A stretch of 64,000 nt of DNA, taken from Takakia lepidozioides. Lineage: Eukaryota; Streptophyta; Takakiopsida; Takakiales; Takakiaceae. The notes under the pieces are model-generated. The model ran no database searches, was not told the origin of the DNA, and was given only the letters and a program-made list of their open reading frames with translations. The position numbers were made by a program, and so were the translations under genes. Of the stretch, positions 21,501 to 33,959 are shown one piece after another. The stretch lies in NCBI GenBank assembly GCA_030704615.1, contig CM060731.1, positions 2,480,001 through 2,544,000 of the forward strand, in the 5' to 3' direction. Numbering within the stretch: the first letter of the stretch is position 1; every line of letters starts with the position of its first letter.

Positions 21501-21513
21501 CGGCCTGCTCTGA
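21501..21513 (-). promoter_or_regulatory. Primer-binding site matching initiator tRNA-Met
   Basis: The minus strand reads TGGTATCAGAGC, the common LTR-retrotransposon primer-binding sequence complementary to the 3' end of initiator tRNA-Met. It sits between the Gag-like ORF start (21450) and the right LTR, which fixes the element's orientation as minus. Confidence 0.75.
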
Positions 21514-21514
21514 T

Positions 21515-24500
21515 ACCAAAAGAAGGGGGCATATATCCCCTTCTGTCTAATCCTAATCTAGTTCTTAGTGCAAGGTCTTGTTGGTATTCTGGTTCTCCCT
21601 CTCTCATGGTTGGCTACATCCATGCTGTTTATGATCAGAGTTCATAAAGCCCTCATCCACGCCGCAGCGGAAGAGAAGACATGGATGGGACAAGTGAAGG
21701 TGTTCCTTGCATAGTGCAACAGGCCTGACTAGGGTTCTGTCTTGCACCATGCTTAGTTTTCATGCTGATACAGTCACTCAAAACAGCTTACCAGAGGGTT
21801 AATGACAGCCTATGAGTTCACCATTTGCATGTAGCATCTACTAGAACCCCCTTTGTTCTCATGCAATCACCGAAAATGCAAGGTAACATGGATCTACCAT
21901 ACAGTGCAGGTCTGCTATTTCTATGCAACTCATGGTCTTTCCTTTATCTCTCAACTGGCCCTCCCTTCATCATTTTTTTGCTGAACAGATCTCTCTTCTT
22001 CCCAATGTTTTCTCCCTTTTTGATGCAAGTGCCCATTGTAGTGTGAAAAAGAAGGGGCGTGAATCCCCTTCTGTATAATTCCAATTGTGCTTCCCTCCAT
22101 TCTAAGCGGAGCAAAAGAAAGAAACGTTGTTCTAGTCTGTCCACTTGTCGTCACTTGGCTGTGGGTTTCCCTCAGCTCCTTCATGATCAGAGTTCAAGCA
22201 ATCCTCATCCACGCCGCAGCGGAAGAGAAGACATGGATGGGGAGCCAATGTTGTACGTTCACTCTTGGTTTCACCTTTTACTCAACATCCTCTACCTGCA
22301 GATACAGCACCAGCCCTGCTGCCATGATGTCTTCAGCGATGCAATCAGCCCTATGTCAGTGATGAAACACTGCCCTTGTGGGCAGTTCCCTCAGTCAGCA
22401 ACACGTCGGAAGCCCCTTTCAATTTGTAATGAGAGCTCGGTCTAGGTGGATGGGCAACTCAGATCTGCCATGGACTGCAGGCCCACTAGTTTGACCATTC
22501 AGGGTTCATGTCTTCTTGACCTTACCTCTCCTTTTTATCCATCTCTCATCACCCTTTCTCCCTCTTTCACTTTTCTTTCTCTCACTCTCTTTTTCTCCTT
22601 TGTGTGTGATTCCCTCACTTTTCCACAACAACACGTCTACGATGCAATGCAATGCACATCCAGCCAGGCATCCAGTGCATCCATCATTGAAGTCAACTTT
22701 GGTCACACAAGAGATAATCTGCCCCTCTGTCAGTCTTTTTCTCTCTCTCTTTCCAGTGACTGGTCCTTGCACTACCTTTCCCCAAGTGTATCCTGTTTGG
22801 TCAAGGTGCTTCACTACCCTTCTACAGATCTCAAATCACACCCCCTGTCAGCTCTCTTTTTCTCCTCAACTGCGAACTTCAGTCATTCATATGTTTGGAA
22901 CACCTCTACAAATCAGATCCACACCCCAAAACCGTATTGACCTTCCTTCCCATCCACATCATCCCTTCTCAAGGATCTAGCATCCAGGGCCGCCTTGTTT
23001 TGCTGGCTGAAGACACAAAAATAAGGAAAAGGAACACAACAACAGCAACCATCCTAACCCTGAGATGAGATATCCCTGTCCCTCTCATTTTCCTAATGAC
23101 AGTGAAACAATAGGTGCATCCATCTCCACATCATCCTGGTTTGAATTCCAGTGCCTTCATTCCATTCTCCAAAAGCTCTCCACTCCTCACATTTATGTCC
23201 CTTTCTATAGAAACAAGAGACAGTTCCAAAAACTTCACACAGTCATTCCTAAGTGCCCAAAAAAGGAAGCCAACACTCTTCGAACTTATCTATCTTATAC
23301 TCATTGAAGCGGTGGGTCTGCCTGTCAAGAAGGCACCTTGTCATCTCCCTCGTCAGCCATTTCCGACGTTTCTTCTTATCGTGATTCCAGTCCTTATTAA
23401 GGCATGATGGCTCTGCTTCAACTGCTGGCACATCCTTGTGCCTGCCAACCTCTACCCTATCCTTCGACATGTGCATTTCTTCCCTATGAAGTGATTTGGT
23501 CCTACAGCCCTTAAGACAGAGAGCAGATACAAAACTTAATTATAGATAGCTTAAGCGCCATACACACCAGAAGGCGGCACCGCTTCCTCTTGCACAGAAA
23601 GCCAAGCATGAGCTCTTAACGTTTCTCTTTAAAGCAAGCTGATACCCTTTGCGCAGGTGGAACTTTCTCAGATATCTTGTGCTGCCAACACCACTGCAGC
23701 AGCTGCGAAAAGATGCTTACTCTCTTCCCTTACAAAGTGATCTGGTCCTAAAGCTCTCAAACAGACAGCAGCTACAAGATTTGATCACAGACAACCTGAG
23801 GCGCTATACACACCAGCCTGCACTTCTCATCCCCCAACACCTACTGAGCCGCTCCATCTCCTCATTAATGTGCTCATCAAGACAATGGCGACAGCAGTGG
23901 TGCACCGCCCTTATCACAAACCTGATCCCTCAGGTTTGATAATTGCTTACGAAGAAGGCGGCACCGCTTCTTCTTGCACAGAAAGCCAAGCAGGAGCTCT
24001 TAACGTTTCTCTTTAAAGCAAGCTGATACCCTTTGCGTAGGTGGAACTTTCTCAGATATCCTGTGCTGCCAACACCACTGCAGCAGCTGCGAAAAGATGC
24101 ACGCACTCTTCCCCTTCGAATTTCACATCCTGCTTCTAGGGTTCAACATCATAGATGAAAATCATTCATCCTAGGGATGAAAAAGGTGCATGTCATAACT
24201 TAGCCATATTTTGTTCTTGGCAGATCAATAGCATAGTTTTTCCATGGAATTACCTCAAGTTATGGACAATTCCTCCCCTTCATTAGCACGAAGGGCACTC
24301 CCTTTGTAGTAGTGCCGAAACCTGATGCCAAACAAAAACTTGAATTTTTACCCCCTGCATTCACACTACACCATATTAGACCAGACAACCCCTCTTCATG
24401 CAATGCAAATATACCAAGGCACACATCCAGTGGAGACCTTTCGCAAAAATCCTCCTTGGAATCATAAGTACACACCACCTTATCTCTTAACTTTTCTCTC

Positions 24501-25669
24501 CTCCCAAACAGAATCTCTCCTCATTCTCATACCCTTATGCTGACAGTTACAGACCCTGTCCCTCATGTCTACCCTGTAGCAAGTGCACAAATTCCCTTGG
24601 TGAATCTCCCTATACTGTTCATTTTGCAGACTTGTTTAACTCTAAGCACTGATGCACAGTTTGCTCCAGATTCAGTGTGCTGAATCATAAAATCAAAGCA
24701 GGACAAACACTATATATGCATTGATTGTAGATGGCTGCATCTGCCTTCTATCACCATTCCCCAAAGACATGCATCATCTCTCATCCTCTCTACACCATTC
24801 TGGTTTGAAGCCCAAGCCACCACTCCATTCCATTTTTCAAAACGTTCTCATACTCTCTCTACTAACTCCAGAGCCTTCAATCATTTCAGCGACATCTATC
24901 TAAGTAAAAAAAAACCCCCCGTCTCTATTAACTTAGCTGTCTTATACTCCAGCTGAAGCGGTGGGATTGCCTGCCCGAAATGGCACTCACCATCTCTGTC
25001 AGCAGCTCCCTAACTCCTCTTGTCGTCTCTGGCAGATGCTCGTCGTGATGGAGCTGCACCATCACTTTAACTAGCCTTTGATTGTGCCAGCAACCCCACC
25101 TTTCTATTCCCTGTCAGCAGGCCGTTTCCCTTGCAAGTTCATCCTCCCTGTCATCGTGGTCATGAGAGTAACGACGGGCACTGCCGCCCCTCCACCGAGC
25201 TGCTTTCCCGCAACTCCTACATCTTCAGAGGTCAAATCACAGGCAGCACCGCCTCATGCCTTCATTACTTCTGTCAATAGCACATGATATTACTTGCCCT
25301 TCATGAATCGTCCTGCAACACTCCTCTCTTCAAACTATGAACGTTTACTGCCCGCCTCCCTTCACCTGGCTTGAGCAAAATTACCTAGCGGTCCCTGCAC
25401 GATTATCCTCCAGCAAGCCCTAAGAGCCTCGACCCGTGTTCTATGGTAAATCACAGCGATGAAAGCCATTCATCCTATGGATGAAAAAGGCGCATTTCAT
25501 GACTTAGACAACATTTGTCCTGGCCAGCGCAATAGCATATTGTGCCCCATGGATTTAACTGTAGGCATGATACTTCCCTCCTTGTTTAGCACCAAGGCTC
25601 TCCCTTGTAGTAATGCCGAATCCTGATGCCAAACAAAAATTCACTGTACTCCCCTGCATTAACACTACA
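21515..25669 (-). mobile_element. Right (5') LTR of the large gag-only element
   Basis: The LTR probably extends from the primer-binding site (about 21,515) to CACTACA at 25,663-25,669. Its part 22,440-25,669 is duplicated at 15,557-18,799. The inner 0.92 kb has its own tandem duplication: a block from 21,515 (AAGAAGGGGG...CCCCTTCTGT) recurs from about 22,048, including CACGCCGCAGCGGAAGAGAA in both. From about 25,150 to 25,660 the right copy differs from the left by many one-base losses, unlike the near-identity before. Right of 25,669 a gypsy leader resumes. Confidence 0.6.
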
Positions 25670-26283
25670 CTTCTCTTTCATCACTCATGTCCCATGTCTT
25701 CATTTTTTAATGTGGCAATAACCAAACTCTCTTCTGTAATATCTCTCGTATATGCCTGGGTTTCTTTCAAGCTTCAATGCACCCTTGGTTTTACTTGAAG
25801 TCTCCGTTACCATATAACCATATGGCAAACCAGTCTGAAAAGCTGTTCTGGTGTGATTGATCCACAAAATATCCTTTGGAATCCAATTCTTTACCAATAC
25901 AAGCTCTTCATGCAGATGAGTATAAAATTCACTTTTCTTTCCTCCCAGCCTTCAAACTCTACTTGCTTAATGATAGCAATGCTATCACATATCCCAATGT
26001 TGGTAACCAACGTGCTCTTCCTCTACAGGCCACATGATAAATCTTTATCACTCCTTTCTCCAGACCCCACTCTGGGTCGCATCATGCACTCTCTTAAGAA
26101 TGTTTTCTTACAACGTCCGACAATTCCAAAAACCTCTGGAAGAATCGTTTGGACAATTTCCTTCTCAGTTTCACAAGGAATTTGATTCACATCAAATTCT
26201 TTAATTCTCCATCCACCATGATCCCACAGATGCCTGTCACATCTGGTTTGTTCTGACCCAAGATCCCCAGTATGGTCGCCAAA
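25670..26283 (-). pseudogene. Gypsy leader/N-terminal coding region, truncated copy
   Basis: Collinear with 48,230-48,856. The minus strand reads DHGGWRIKEFDVNQIPCETE and, after frame changes, EELVLVKNWIPKDILWI..., matching the other copy with substitutions and indels. CCAGTATGGTCGCCA at 26,267-26,281 (minus TGGCGACCATACTGG) is the same putative primer-binding site as at 48,840. The region between here and the Pol fragment at 15,556 is missing relative to the complete element, apparently replaced by the large LTR element. Confidence 0.6.
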
Positions 26284-27271
26284 GTCGCGGAGGGCTTTTA
26301 TCACTTATCCCTTCGCTATCCGAGGCGGAAACTCCAAGATAGAAGAGTTGGAAATCTCTAAGTACTCAGCCGCTCAGAAACAATCAGTCATGACCTACAG
26401 CTAGTGTATCATGGGGGGTTTCCTATTTGTTTTCCCTTCCGCATTCATGTTAGCTAGCTACCTTACTATTGAAATTGAATATCAGTTTGCTCATCAAACT
26501 CATCCAATCAGTCCACAGCAGCTTCACTCAGATCTCTCTACACAGTGTGATTGTATCGTATCAGTATCAGATTATGATTTATCAGGGTATCAGGCCGAAG
26601 CCATTGTGTCTCTAATCTCCTCTACAATATCACTACAGCTTTGCATATAACAAGCATTTACTAATATCTCTCCTCCTTCCACCGTGCTTCTCCATGCTTG
26701 CTTGTTTTCTTGCTCTCCGCCAGATCCCCTCTCATCCATGACCAAAAATTCCCCCCCTCAAGTGCTTCCAAGATTGATCCCCCCTCTCCGTCCTTGCTTC
26801 TTCCCTTTATCTTCCTACCCGTGGCTCTAACCGTTTTCCTCACTAACCGTCGTCCGTGAACTAACATGTTCCATTTGCAGGTGTTGTTCCCCACAGTCGT
26901 TCCCTGTCCTGCTCTCCGTTCCCTATGGTCGTGACAGCTGTGTGTGACTGGCTGTGTGAAACTGTGACTGGCTGTGCGATGTGTTTGGCTGTGTCGGGCT
27001 GTGACTGGCTGTGTGGTGTGTGCTGGGCTGTGTTGGCTGTGATGGCTGTGTCTTGACGGCTGTGATGGCTGTGTCGGCTATGACGACTGTGACGGGCTGT
27101 GTCGGCTGTGACGACTGTGACGGGCTATGTTGGCTGTGATGGACTGTGTAACCCCCTTTTACAGTGTGCTGCTGTCACCCCTAAGGCTCCTGTTGATCTC
27201 AGTCTGTGCAAAAATTAAGGGTACCCTACAGATCCCGTAAAAATGTCTAAGTCCCTGGCAGTCCTCTAACA
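26284..27271 (-). mobile_element. Gypsy 5' LTR, diverged copy
   Basis: Matches the LTR at 48,857-49,930 throughout with many small indels: GGCTTTTATC-like start, CCAAGATAGAAGAGTTGG, a GGCTGTG minisatellite at 26,930-27,150, and the end CCTCTAACA at 27,263-27,271. No target duplication can be tested, because the partner LTR is of another type or missing. Confidence 0.7.
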
Positions 27272-28500
27272 CACTTGGGGAGCATTAGGAAGCTCAAAAG
27301 GTTAGAAGGGGAGCATGTGGAAGAATCTTCCAATCATGGTGGTGTGGAGCCAAGCTTAGGGCATTGGAAGAGCTAATTGGAGAACAAATTGTGGGAAGTC
27401 CTTGAAGAGAGATCATCATTCAAGCATGCTTCCCAAGTGTGGCTTCCAACTTCAAGCTTGAGGAGAGCTAAAAGGTGAAGGGAGCAAGTTGATTCCCTTG
27501 TGTATGAGGTGATGCATGTGTGGAACATGCTTTTGGCTGGAGCTTTGCCTTTTCAAGCTTGAGAGGAGTGGCTCTTGAGCTAGCAAGTGAAGGGAGCTTG
27601 AATGATCAAGGCTTGAGAGGAGACAAGGCTTGGTGGCTTGCCAAAGGAGGTAAAAGCTTGATTTTGAGTTCCAATGTATGATGGAGCTTGTTGTGTGGCA
27701 AAATCATTGCTAAGTGAGCTTGAGTTGCTTGAGGTGAAGAAGAATAAGGGAATTTGCCTTGGTATCCCATAGAATTCATGGATGCTTGAGGGGATTAAGC
27801 ATAGAGCTCCAAGGAGCACAAACCCTAGCTTGGTAAGGCTAAACCTCAAGGAAATAGAGGGGGAGGTGGCTAAAGCTTAGGGGGAAATGGCTAAACCCTA
27901 GGGGGAAATGAACTACTCCATGAGGGGGAAATGGCTATTCATAAGGAGAATCCAAGGGGAATACAAGGAAAATATGTATAGGCCTAGGGGAATACTGAGA
28001 GAATACTATGGCATATTCTTAGGAATATTCTTAGGGAACTTAGGGAACTTGGGAGTGCATTGGGAATGCATTGGGAACATAGTGAGTCATTGGAGGATTG
28101 TTTGGAGTCGTTGGAGGACTATTTGGAGGACTATTTTGGGTCCTTGGAAGACTGTTTGGAGGACTATTTGGGGTCCTTGGAGGCCAATATTTGGCGAGCT
28201 TGAGGAGTCTTTGGCGACTTGTGTGAGGGACTATTTGGGGCCCTCGAGGGCCAACTTTTGGCAGGCTTTTGGGGCCTTGGTGTACTGTTTGGAGTCCCAT
28301 TGTGCAAGGTTTGGGAGCCTTAGTGTTGTTCGAGAGACATCTTGAGGGCTCTTGGAGAGTTATTTGAGAGACCCTTGAAAGGCAGTCTTGTCTATTGCTC
28401 CAACAAGAGAGTGTGGAGATAGGGTAGTGGGATGAGAGCATGCTGGGATTAGGAATTGCTTAGTATCTCTTCCTTGTAGTCTTTCACCCTCTCTGTAGGC
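27272..28500 (+). repeat. Low-complexity AGCTTGAG and TTTGGAGGACTATT repeats
   Basis: 27,300-27,850 is rich in AAGCTTGAG(GAG) variants; 27,850-28,000 in AGGGGGAAATGGCT; 28,090-28,300 in imperfect units of about 20-45 bases around TTGGAGGACTATTTGGGG. The 145-aa plus and 133-aa minus ORFs here have repeat composition (PNSPPNSLPRTQNSPP) and I do not accept them as genes. Confidence 0.55.
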
Positions 28501-28760
28501 CAAAACTTTTCCGTAGGTGGAGGCAAGAGTCAGTCCGGGTTTGGGCTGGGATATCATTGCGACACTGTGGAGTGATTTTGGTGGGGGGGTGTTGTTGCTT
28601 TGATTTTCTTGTGTTTGGATTCCCCCCCCACATCTATATGCTTGACTGTGCACCATGTCAGTTTTGTGTGGGCACTTGTTTTCATAGGAGGTTGGTCCGG
28701 ATTTGATCACCGGCCAATCCTAGAGCGTGATGTCGGTGATGAGGCTGGGTTGATGACTAG
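28501..28760 (+). mobile_element. LTR/leader fragment of the methyltransferase-bearing family
   Basis: Same order of motifs as 6790-7060 and 60,940-61,200 (GAGTCAGTCCGGGTTTGGG, TTCTTGTGTTTGGAT, GATCACCGGCCAATCCTAG). No gag follows on this strand, so this is a solo or truncated LTR. Confidence 0.6.
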
Positions 28761-29957
28761 GCTCATGCATTTCATCTCCAGGGTTTTAGTCTTGAAGGCT
28801 TTATGGAGTTTGCTGTTAGTGTTCATGCCATCGCACCTAGGGCTGTTGCAAGTCTTTAATGTGCAAGCGCACACTAACTGAGAGTGGTGTGGTTGTGCAT
28901 TCTTTTGATTATGGTATGGCATCGTTCTTGATTGTGTACTAGATCGCAAGGTGGACTACAACGGCAGGCACATGGGTAGGCATGGCGCCCAAGCGGCGCA
29001 AGACAACAAATATATTGGAGCCCCCACCACCTCCAGAGCATCTTGCTCATGCGGTGAGTATTCTTAGTCGTTGGGCCGAAGTAGAGCAGCACGCGACTTC
29101 TTCACAGGTGACAGAAATTCTTGGTTGTTTGTCTGAGTCGTATTTGATTGCTTTGCCACCTCCACCTCGTGCCTCGCGTTGGTCCAAGCACACAAAGCCA
29201 TGCCACATAACTGACGATTTCTTTTTAGAAGGCATGTAGGCCTAGTGTTGGGTTGGAAAGAAAGAAGAGATGAGGGCGAGATCTCCTCAAGGTAAGAGCT
29301 CTATGCTTAATCCCCTCAAGCATCTCTATGATTAAGCATAGAGCTCATACCTCCTCATGCCTATACTTGTCACAATGCCCACACTGTAGTTATGTAGGCT
29401 ATGCATGTGCCGACCCTTTGCCTCTCTCTGGGCAATCCTTCTGGGTAGGTGCAGACTACACTGGCTCAAAAGCGGCAGATTTGCCCTCCACTGAAAATCC
29501 ATGAGAAAAAATTAATTAAATTTTAATTAAAGATATTTGTTCAAATACATTTTTATCTTCATAGGTAATGGTATACTAATCATATTTAGTAAATGGTCTC
29601 ATCCCAAATATTTGAGATATATATATATATATAATATTTTTCCCTTATTTAGAAATAATAGCTATTTATTATTATCTTGTAGTTTATGAAATTTGTCCAT
29701 ATAAAAATAAGCTCATAGAGACAATAACAATATATATATTCTTAGAAAAGATCTCCACCCAAATATGAATTTTTCAAAATGCTATGGACAAATCGTCATT
29801 TTGAGGGTTGTTTTGGTACAAAAAAATCCATAGGGTCTTGATGGATGGATGGAATTGTTCACAAATTTATATTTGTATCTATTCAAACATTGTGTATCTA
29901 GTTGTAAAGTCCATATAATAAATTGGTTGGCACAAACTTCTCTGTTCTCACCCCCTG
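28761..29957. other. Mostly noncoding stretch; one small ORF and AT-rich DNA
   Basis: An 85-codon plus ORF at 28,982-29,239 starts MAPKRRKTTNILEPPPPPEH and ends HITDDFFLEGM. It has a plausible protein composition but no recognised family, and may belong to an element. From 29,500 to 29,900 the DNA is strongly AT-rich with an AT dinucleotide run at 29,617-29,631. Nothing else is supported. Confidence 0.4.
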
Positions 29958-30608
29958 CTAGTTCCTTCTCAACTCTTGGAAGAACTCCACAATCGGGTTG
30001 AAGGCAGGTACAGGTGTTGGTGCAACGACAAGAGCTGCAGTGGATGTCCCAGCTGATCCTGATCCACTTGTTCCACTGCTGCTTGCAGAAGCCGCTGGTG
30101 TAGCTGTTGCCGTGGTTGCCGTGGATCTTGCCACTGTGCCTCTAGTGATGGAGACATAGTCATGTGACCAATATTGTCGCAACTCCTCAATCTCCACCTC
30201 ATTTCCCCGCCTAAATTCATGGTAGTCGTCCATGGGCGGCTTCTCAATGTGCTGGAATAACCCATTCCACGCCATAAAAGGCGTAAACAGTTGTGGATTG
30301 CGCATCTGCTGCAAATCGCACCAACTATCAAACTCTTGTATGAAATTATCAAGCTCGATGGTGCCCACAGCTCCAGAGTACCTACGAGGCCCCTTGGTAG
30401 CTCCATACGTCTCCTCCATCATATCCCACAACAATGGCACGGAAATAGCTTGCACCTGCGGCATGGATTCCTCAGAATCGGAGTCTGAATCAGAGTCCTC
30501 CTCAGAAAACACAAAAGGTGAAGGTGGCCTAAACCGCACACCTCGTCTCGTGTACCCACTAATATCGCTAGTGCTCGTACCGGCACTACCCTCAGCAACT
30601 AGTGACAC
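29958..30608 (-). pseudogene. Gag N-terminal fragment of the methyltransferase-bearing family
   Basis: 216 codons, open throughout, matching copies A and G: RPPSPFVFSEEDSDSDSDSE, GAVGTIELDNFIQEFDSWCD, MDDYHEFRRGNEVEIEEL, then an Ala/Ser/Thr linker. It ends at VEFFQELRRN, where the other copies continue for the capsid-like and zinc-knuckle parts, so it is cut at 29,958. It supplies a third sequence to judge mutations; its VEFFQ reads Q where copy G has TAG. Confidence 0.75.
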
Positions 30609-30835
30609 CTCCGTGATGAAAACTTACAACCACACCTGTTGTAAACCTGTCTCTAATCCCCCTTTCCACAAGATAACCGGGTAGAGAATCTGTTGTGGCT
30701 TATGGCTTATACTACTAGGTTCGTAACATAAACCTGCACCTGCACCTGCATCCACCGCAAGCACTCCCATGGTCTGCTGGTCATCAACATAGCCTCACCA
30801 TAAGAGAAACAATGATGGTCTGACTAAACTAAGCT
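30609..30835 (-). mobile_element. Leader of the minus-strand methyltransferase-family fragment
   Basis: Reverse complement matches 7040-7240: GCGGTGGATGCAGGTGCAGG, the ACCCGGTTA(T/C)CTTGTGGA block and CACGGAGGTG before the Gag start. Similarity ends around 30,820-30,835. Confidence 0.55.
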
Positions 30836-32446
30836 ATTCCCTACAGCTCCCGTAAGGTGAAACATAGGGCGCCAGACCAAAGGCCATTGCGGAGGAATTG
30901 ATGGTGCATGTCCCTTTGCAAGCGTGCATGGGAGCTTGAAGGGCGACTTGCAACAAACAACATTAACGCAGCGAAGCCATAGCAAGCTGTGGAAATGAAA
31001 GAAATGCGCGCGAAAGCACCACACGGCGGTTGAGGGGCTGCCATGCGCATGGGCGGACATGTAGCCCGCCGCCAGGGCCATCGCCGTGAAACGAAGCCAG
31101 TGACCTGCCACGTCGGCATGTCAACTCGGTTGGCGGCCCCTAACCTTTGATTTGGGGGTACCTTTGGAAATTTGTAGCGTGCTGGGTTTAGGGTATTTTG
31201 GGCGCAATAAATTGGAGCATGTGGCCATCAATGTCCCGCTCATTTTTCATTCTGGTCAATTTTTCATCCACATTCATCCAAAGAAGTTATTCTGTGGATT
31301 GAAATGGCTGCGACCCGTTTCGGGTCACTTAGGCCTTTAGGGGTTAATGATGAGGATACAAGAGCCTTCTTTCCGAGCATCTGCAAACAGTTTTATAAAT
31401 GGATATGCATCATTACACATGGATTTGTGTTATCATAATTTCGTTGTAGGGATTATGACTTAATTTGTGTGGTAGACTTACAGCAGCAATTTCAAAGGAA
31501 AATCAAGCTAATGCAATCCAGTGGTTTTTCATCTGGCAAAAAATCCTTTGATCTCGACCTAGAAACGGGTCAGCTATTTGTACAAAGGAATTATGGGGGA
31601 TTAAAAATTAAAAAACACATCTCATTTATGAGGGCCCCACCAAGGTCTTACAACCCTTGCCTTATGTCCTTAGGCTACAAATTTTTACTTAAAGCTGGCC
31701 GATGAGGAAATGCCAATAAAATATATGTATTAAATTTTCTTTATACGACTTTGTTGGAAGGTATTATACGTATTTTGGCCTGAGGTTCAACGTCAAGCCC
31801 AAGAGAATCTTGTCTGGAACATAAAAGAATCTTGTCTTGAGGATTAAAAAAGATCCTCTTAACAATGTCGTTGAAAAAAGAATCTTATCTTGAGATTAAA
31901 GAATATTCTTCCCAAGTCCTATGGTTTTTGGCATCTTGTCTTCAGGTCCATGGTATTTTGGAATCTTTTCCAGTGGCTCTTTTGGGCTTCCGTATCCGGG
32001 CAGCGCCCCAAAACTATCATTTTTATGGCGTGACACAGCCTTTTTGCTATTCCCTAGATGACCACCTCTACTGTAACCTAGTCTGTGCCCACCCTGCACC
32101 CCGGTCACCGATCTCGTCCTTCTCATCCTTTTGGATGAATAGAAGGATGTGACGATCTATCCATCCACCTGACACAAATCCACAACGGGCATGGCACTTT
32201 GCCTCCCCGACGGAGAAAAAGAAGGGGAAGAGAAGGAGGCAGCCATGGCTCTCGGCTCTGTATCCACTCTCATCGGAAAACTATTCCACCTCTCATCTGG
32301 ACTGGCTGGATTAAGGAATTTCTGTGCATAATTTAAGCTGCATGTAAAATGTTTCTAGGACATGACCATCAACTGGAACGGTACCCAGACTTCATGGCCC
32401 TAGCAAGAGAAAGATTCTACCAAATATTTTCTGTCTGAAGCTGCAG
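30836..32446 (+). other. Upstream region of the E(z)-like gene
   Basis: No accepted gene. 30,840-31,140 is GC-rich with overlapping minus ORFs that look fortuitous. 31,150-32,250 is mixed, with repeats of AATCTTGTCTTGAG near 31,810-31,900. A short frame from an ATG at 32,244 (ALGSVSTLIGKLFHLSSG) could be a 5' exon. A good acceptor, TTTCTGTCTGAAGCTGCAG, ends at 32,446 in frame with the first clear E(z) exon, so upstream exons probably lie here, but I could not place them. Confidence 0.35.
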
Positions 32447-33959
32447 GTGGGAGAAGAACAAAGGGATGTGTCGAAAGCAACACGCTATATTAGTAGATTT
32501 ATCTATGTCAAGACAAGGCGGTTTCACTCTGCAAAAGTTCCGAACGCAAATTGGGAGCGAAGGGTTTCAGCATGATGTCCAATGTCGTGTGAGCTGCAAC
32601 CTCAAGAAGTTACAGTATTGTACCGACCACCTCATACACCTCTCTAACTCAAATGCAGGAAGTTCAAGTACAGAAGTGCAACTTCCATCCAATGCCTTGT
32701 TGCTGGCTATTCATAGCAAGAAGAGCTTGCATCCTAGTTGCTTGTCGAAGCTGAACAGTAGCGCTGCACTTCCAGCAGAGGACGAGAGAAAGTATGGTTC
32801 TTATGCAGGAGATATTGAATGTAGATCACAAATGTCCGGTATGAGTAAGCAGATAAGAAGGTTAGCTGAACCACTGGAAATTGAAGACTTCGGCGGATCC
32901 AGAGGTGTCGAAGACTCAGAAGAACGCGTAGCTTGTGTTGTGTTTGCGAGTACTTTGGTTAAGATCGGGCGTCCTGTAACACTTCAGGCTGTGCAAAACG
33001 TACCTAGGTATACAACCTGGGTATTTGTAGACAGAAACGAACTTATGGATGAGGATCAGCCCCAGACCTTGCTGCCCAAATTGGAGATTGTGGACCTCAA
33101 ACAGCTACATCTCACAAGGCTAATGGACACATACAACCACTTGTTTTGCAGGCGTTGTTTGAGATTTGATTGCCCAAAGCATGGCGCTCAACCCAATATT
33201 GAACCTTCTCAGAGACAGGGGCCTTGGCTGGCTCCTACATCCGAGGGTTTCTTATTGCGGTGTTGTGAGCCTCGCTGTTATGCCCGCAGGCCGCCTCCAG
33301 ATAACGGCAGCAAGAAGTCGCTACATTTTGAATATGTTGGGTCAACGAAGACTAGCTTAGGGTACTATCCCCATGTGGAGCAGGAGAAGGAGGATGTGTC
33401 ATGCAATGGGAAACTGCAGGAATTAATGACTGAGGATGAGTCGGCTTCTGTCGGTCAAAATTTCAGCACCAGAAAGTGTGAGTCGGATCAGAACGTAAAT
33501 TCAGCACTGACTTCTCGTTCGAAAGTGGAGCTGCAGGGAAGAAGAGCTCGTATCCAATTGATGGAGACTTCTGGGGATAAATCACCTGAAAATGCCGATG
33601 ATGAAGCAACAAGAACAAAAGATCGGCAGTTACAGGAAGGTCGGGGTGGCAGTAGCTGTTGGAGCTTCTTCGAGGTCAAAAGCGATCTCGTCTACAATCA
33701 GGCCGATGGTACGCCTTTGAAAACAGCATTTCCTGATGCTGCTAAGAAACAGGAAATTATGCTGCTTAGAAACAACCGGCAAGGCGTCATAAATAATTCG
33801 AAAAAGTTTCACCAATCTACCACTCAATCGTTTACATGGGAAGATTTTATTTCAAACTGTACAAGAAATGTTCGAGAAGTTAACATAACGAACCAGAATT
33901 ATAACGAGAAGACCTTGAAAGAAAACAAAACAATCTTTAACGTCCAGCTGACCACACAC
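32447..33959 (+). CDS. E(z)-like gene, N-terminal exon
   Basis: Open from the acceptor at 32,446 through about 500 codons; the first ATG is 32,466. Recognisable pieces are PRYTTWVFVDRNELMDEDQP (land-plant proteins have PYTTWIFLDRNQ) and LFCRRCLRFDCPKHG, the Cys-rich segment conserved between plant and animal E(z). The last 200 residues are polar and unmatched. The N-terminal EED-binding helix was not identified, so a 5' exon may be missing. Confidence 0.7.

Noticed and set aside
22446-22980. 164-aa and 154-aa plus ORFs, also seen at 15,630-16,095
   Set aside because: They lie in the duplicated LTR on the strand opposite the element, overlap each other in different frames, and are Ser/Leu/Pro-rich from CT-rich DNA.
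27908-28441. 145-aa plus and 133-aa minus ORFs
   Set aside because: Both arise from imperfect TTGGAGGACTATT repeats and have repeat composition with no domain.
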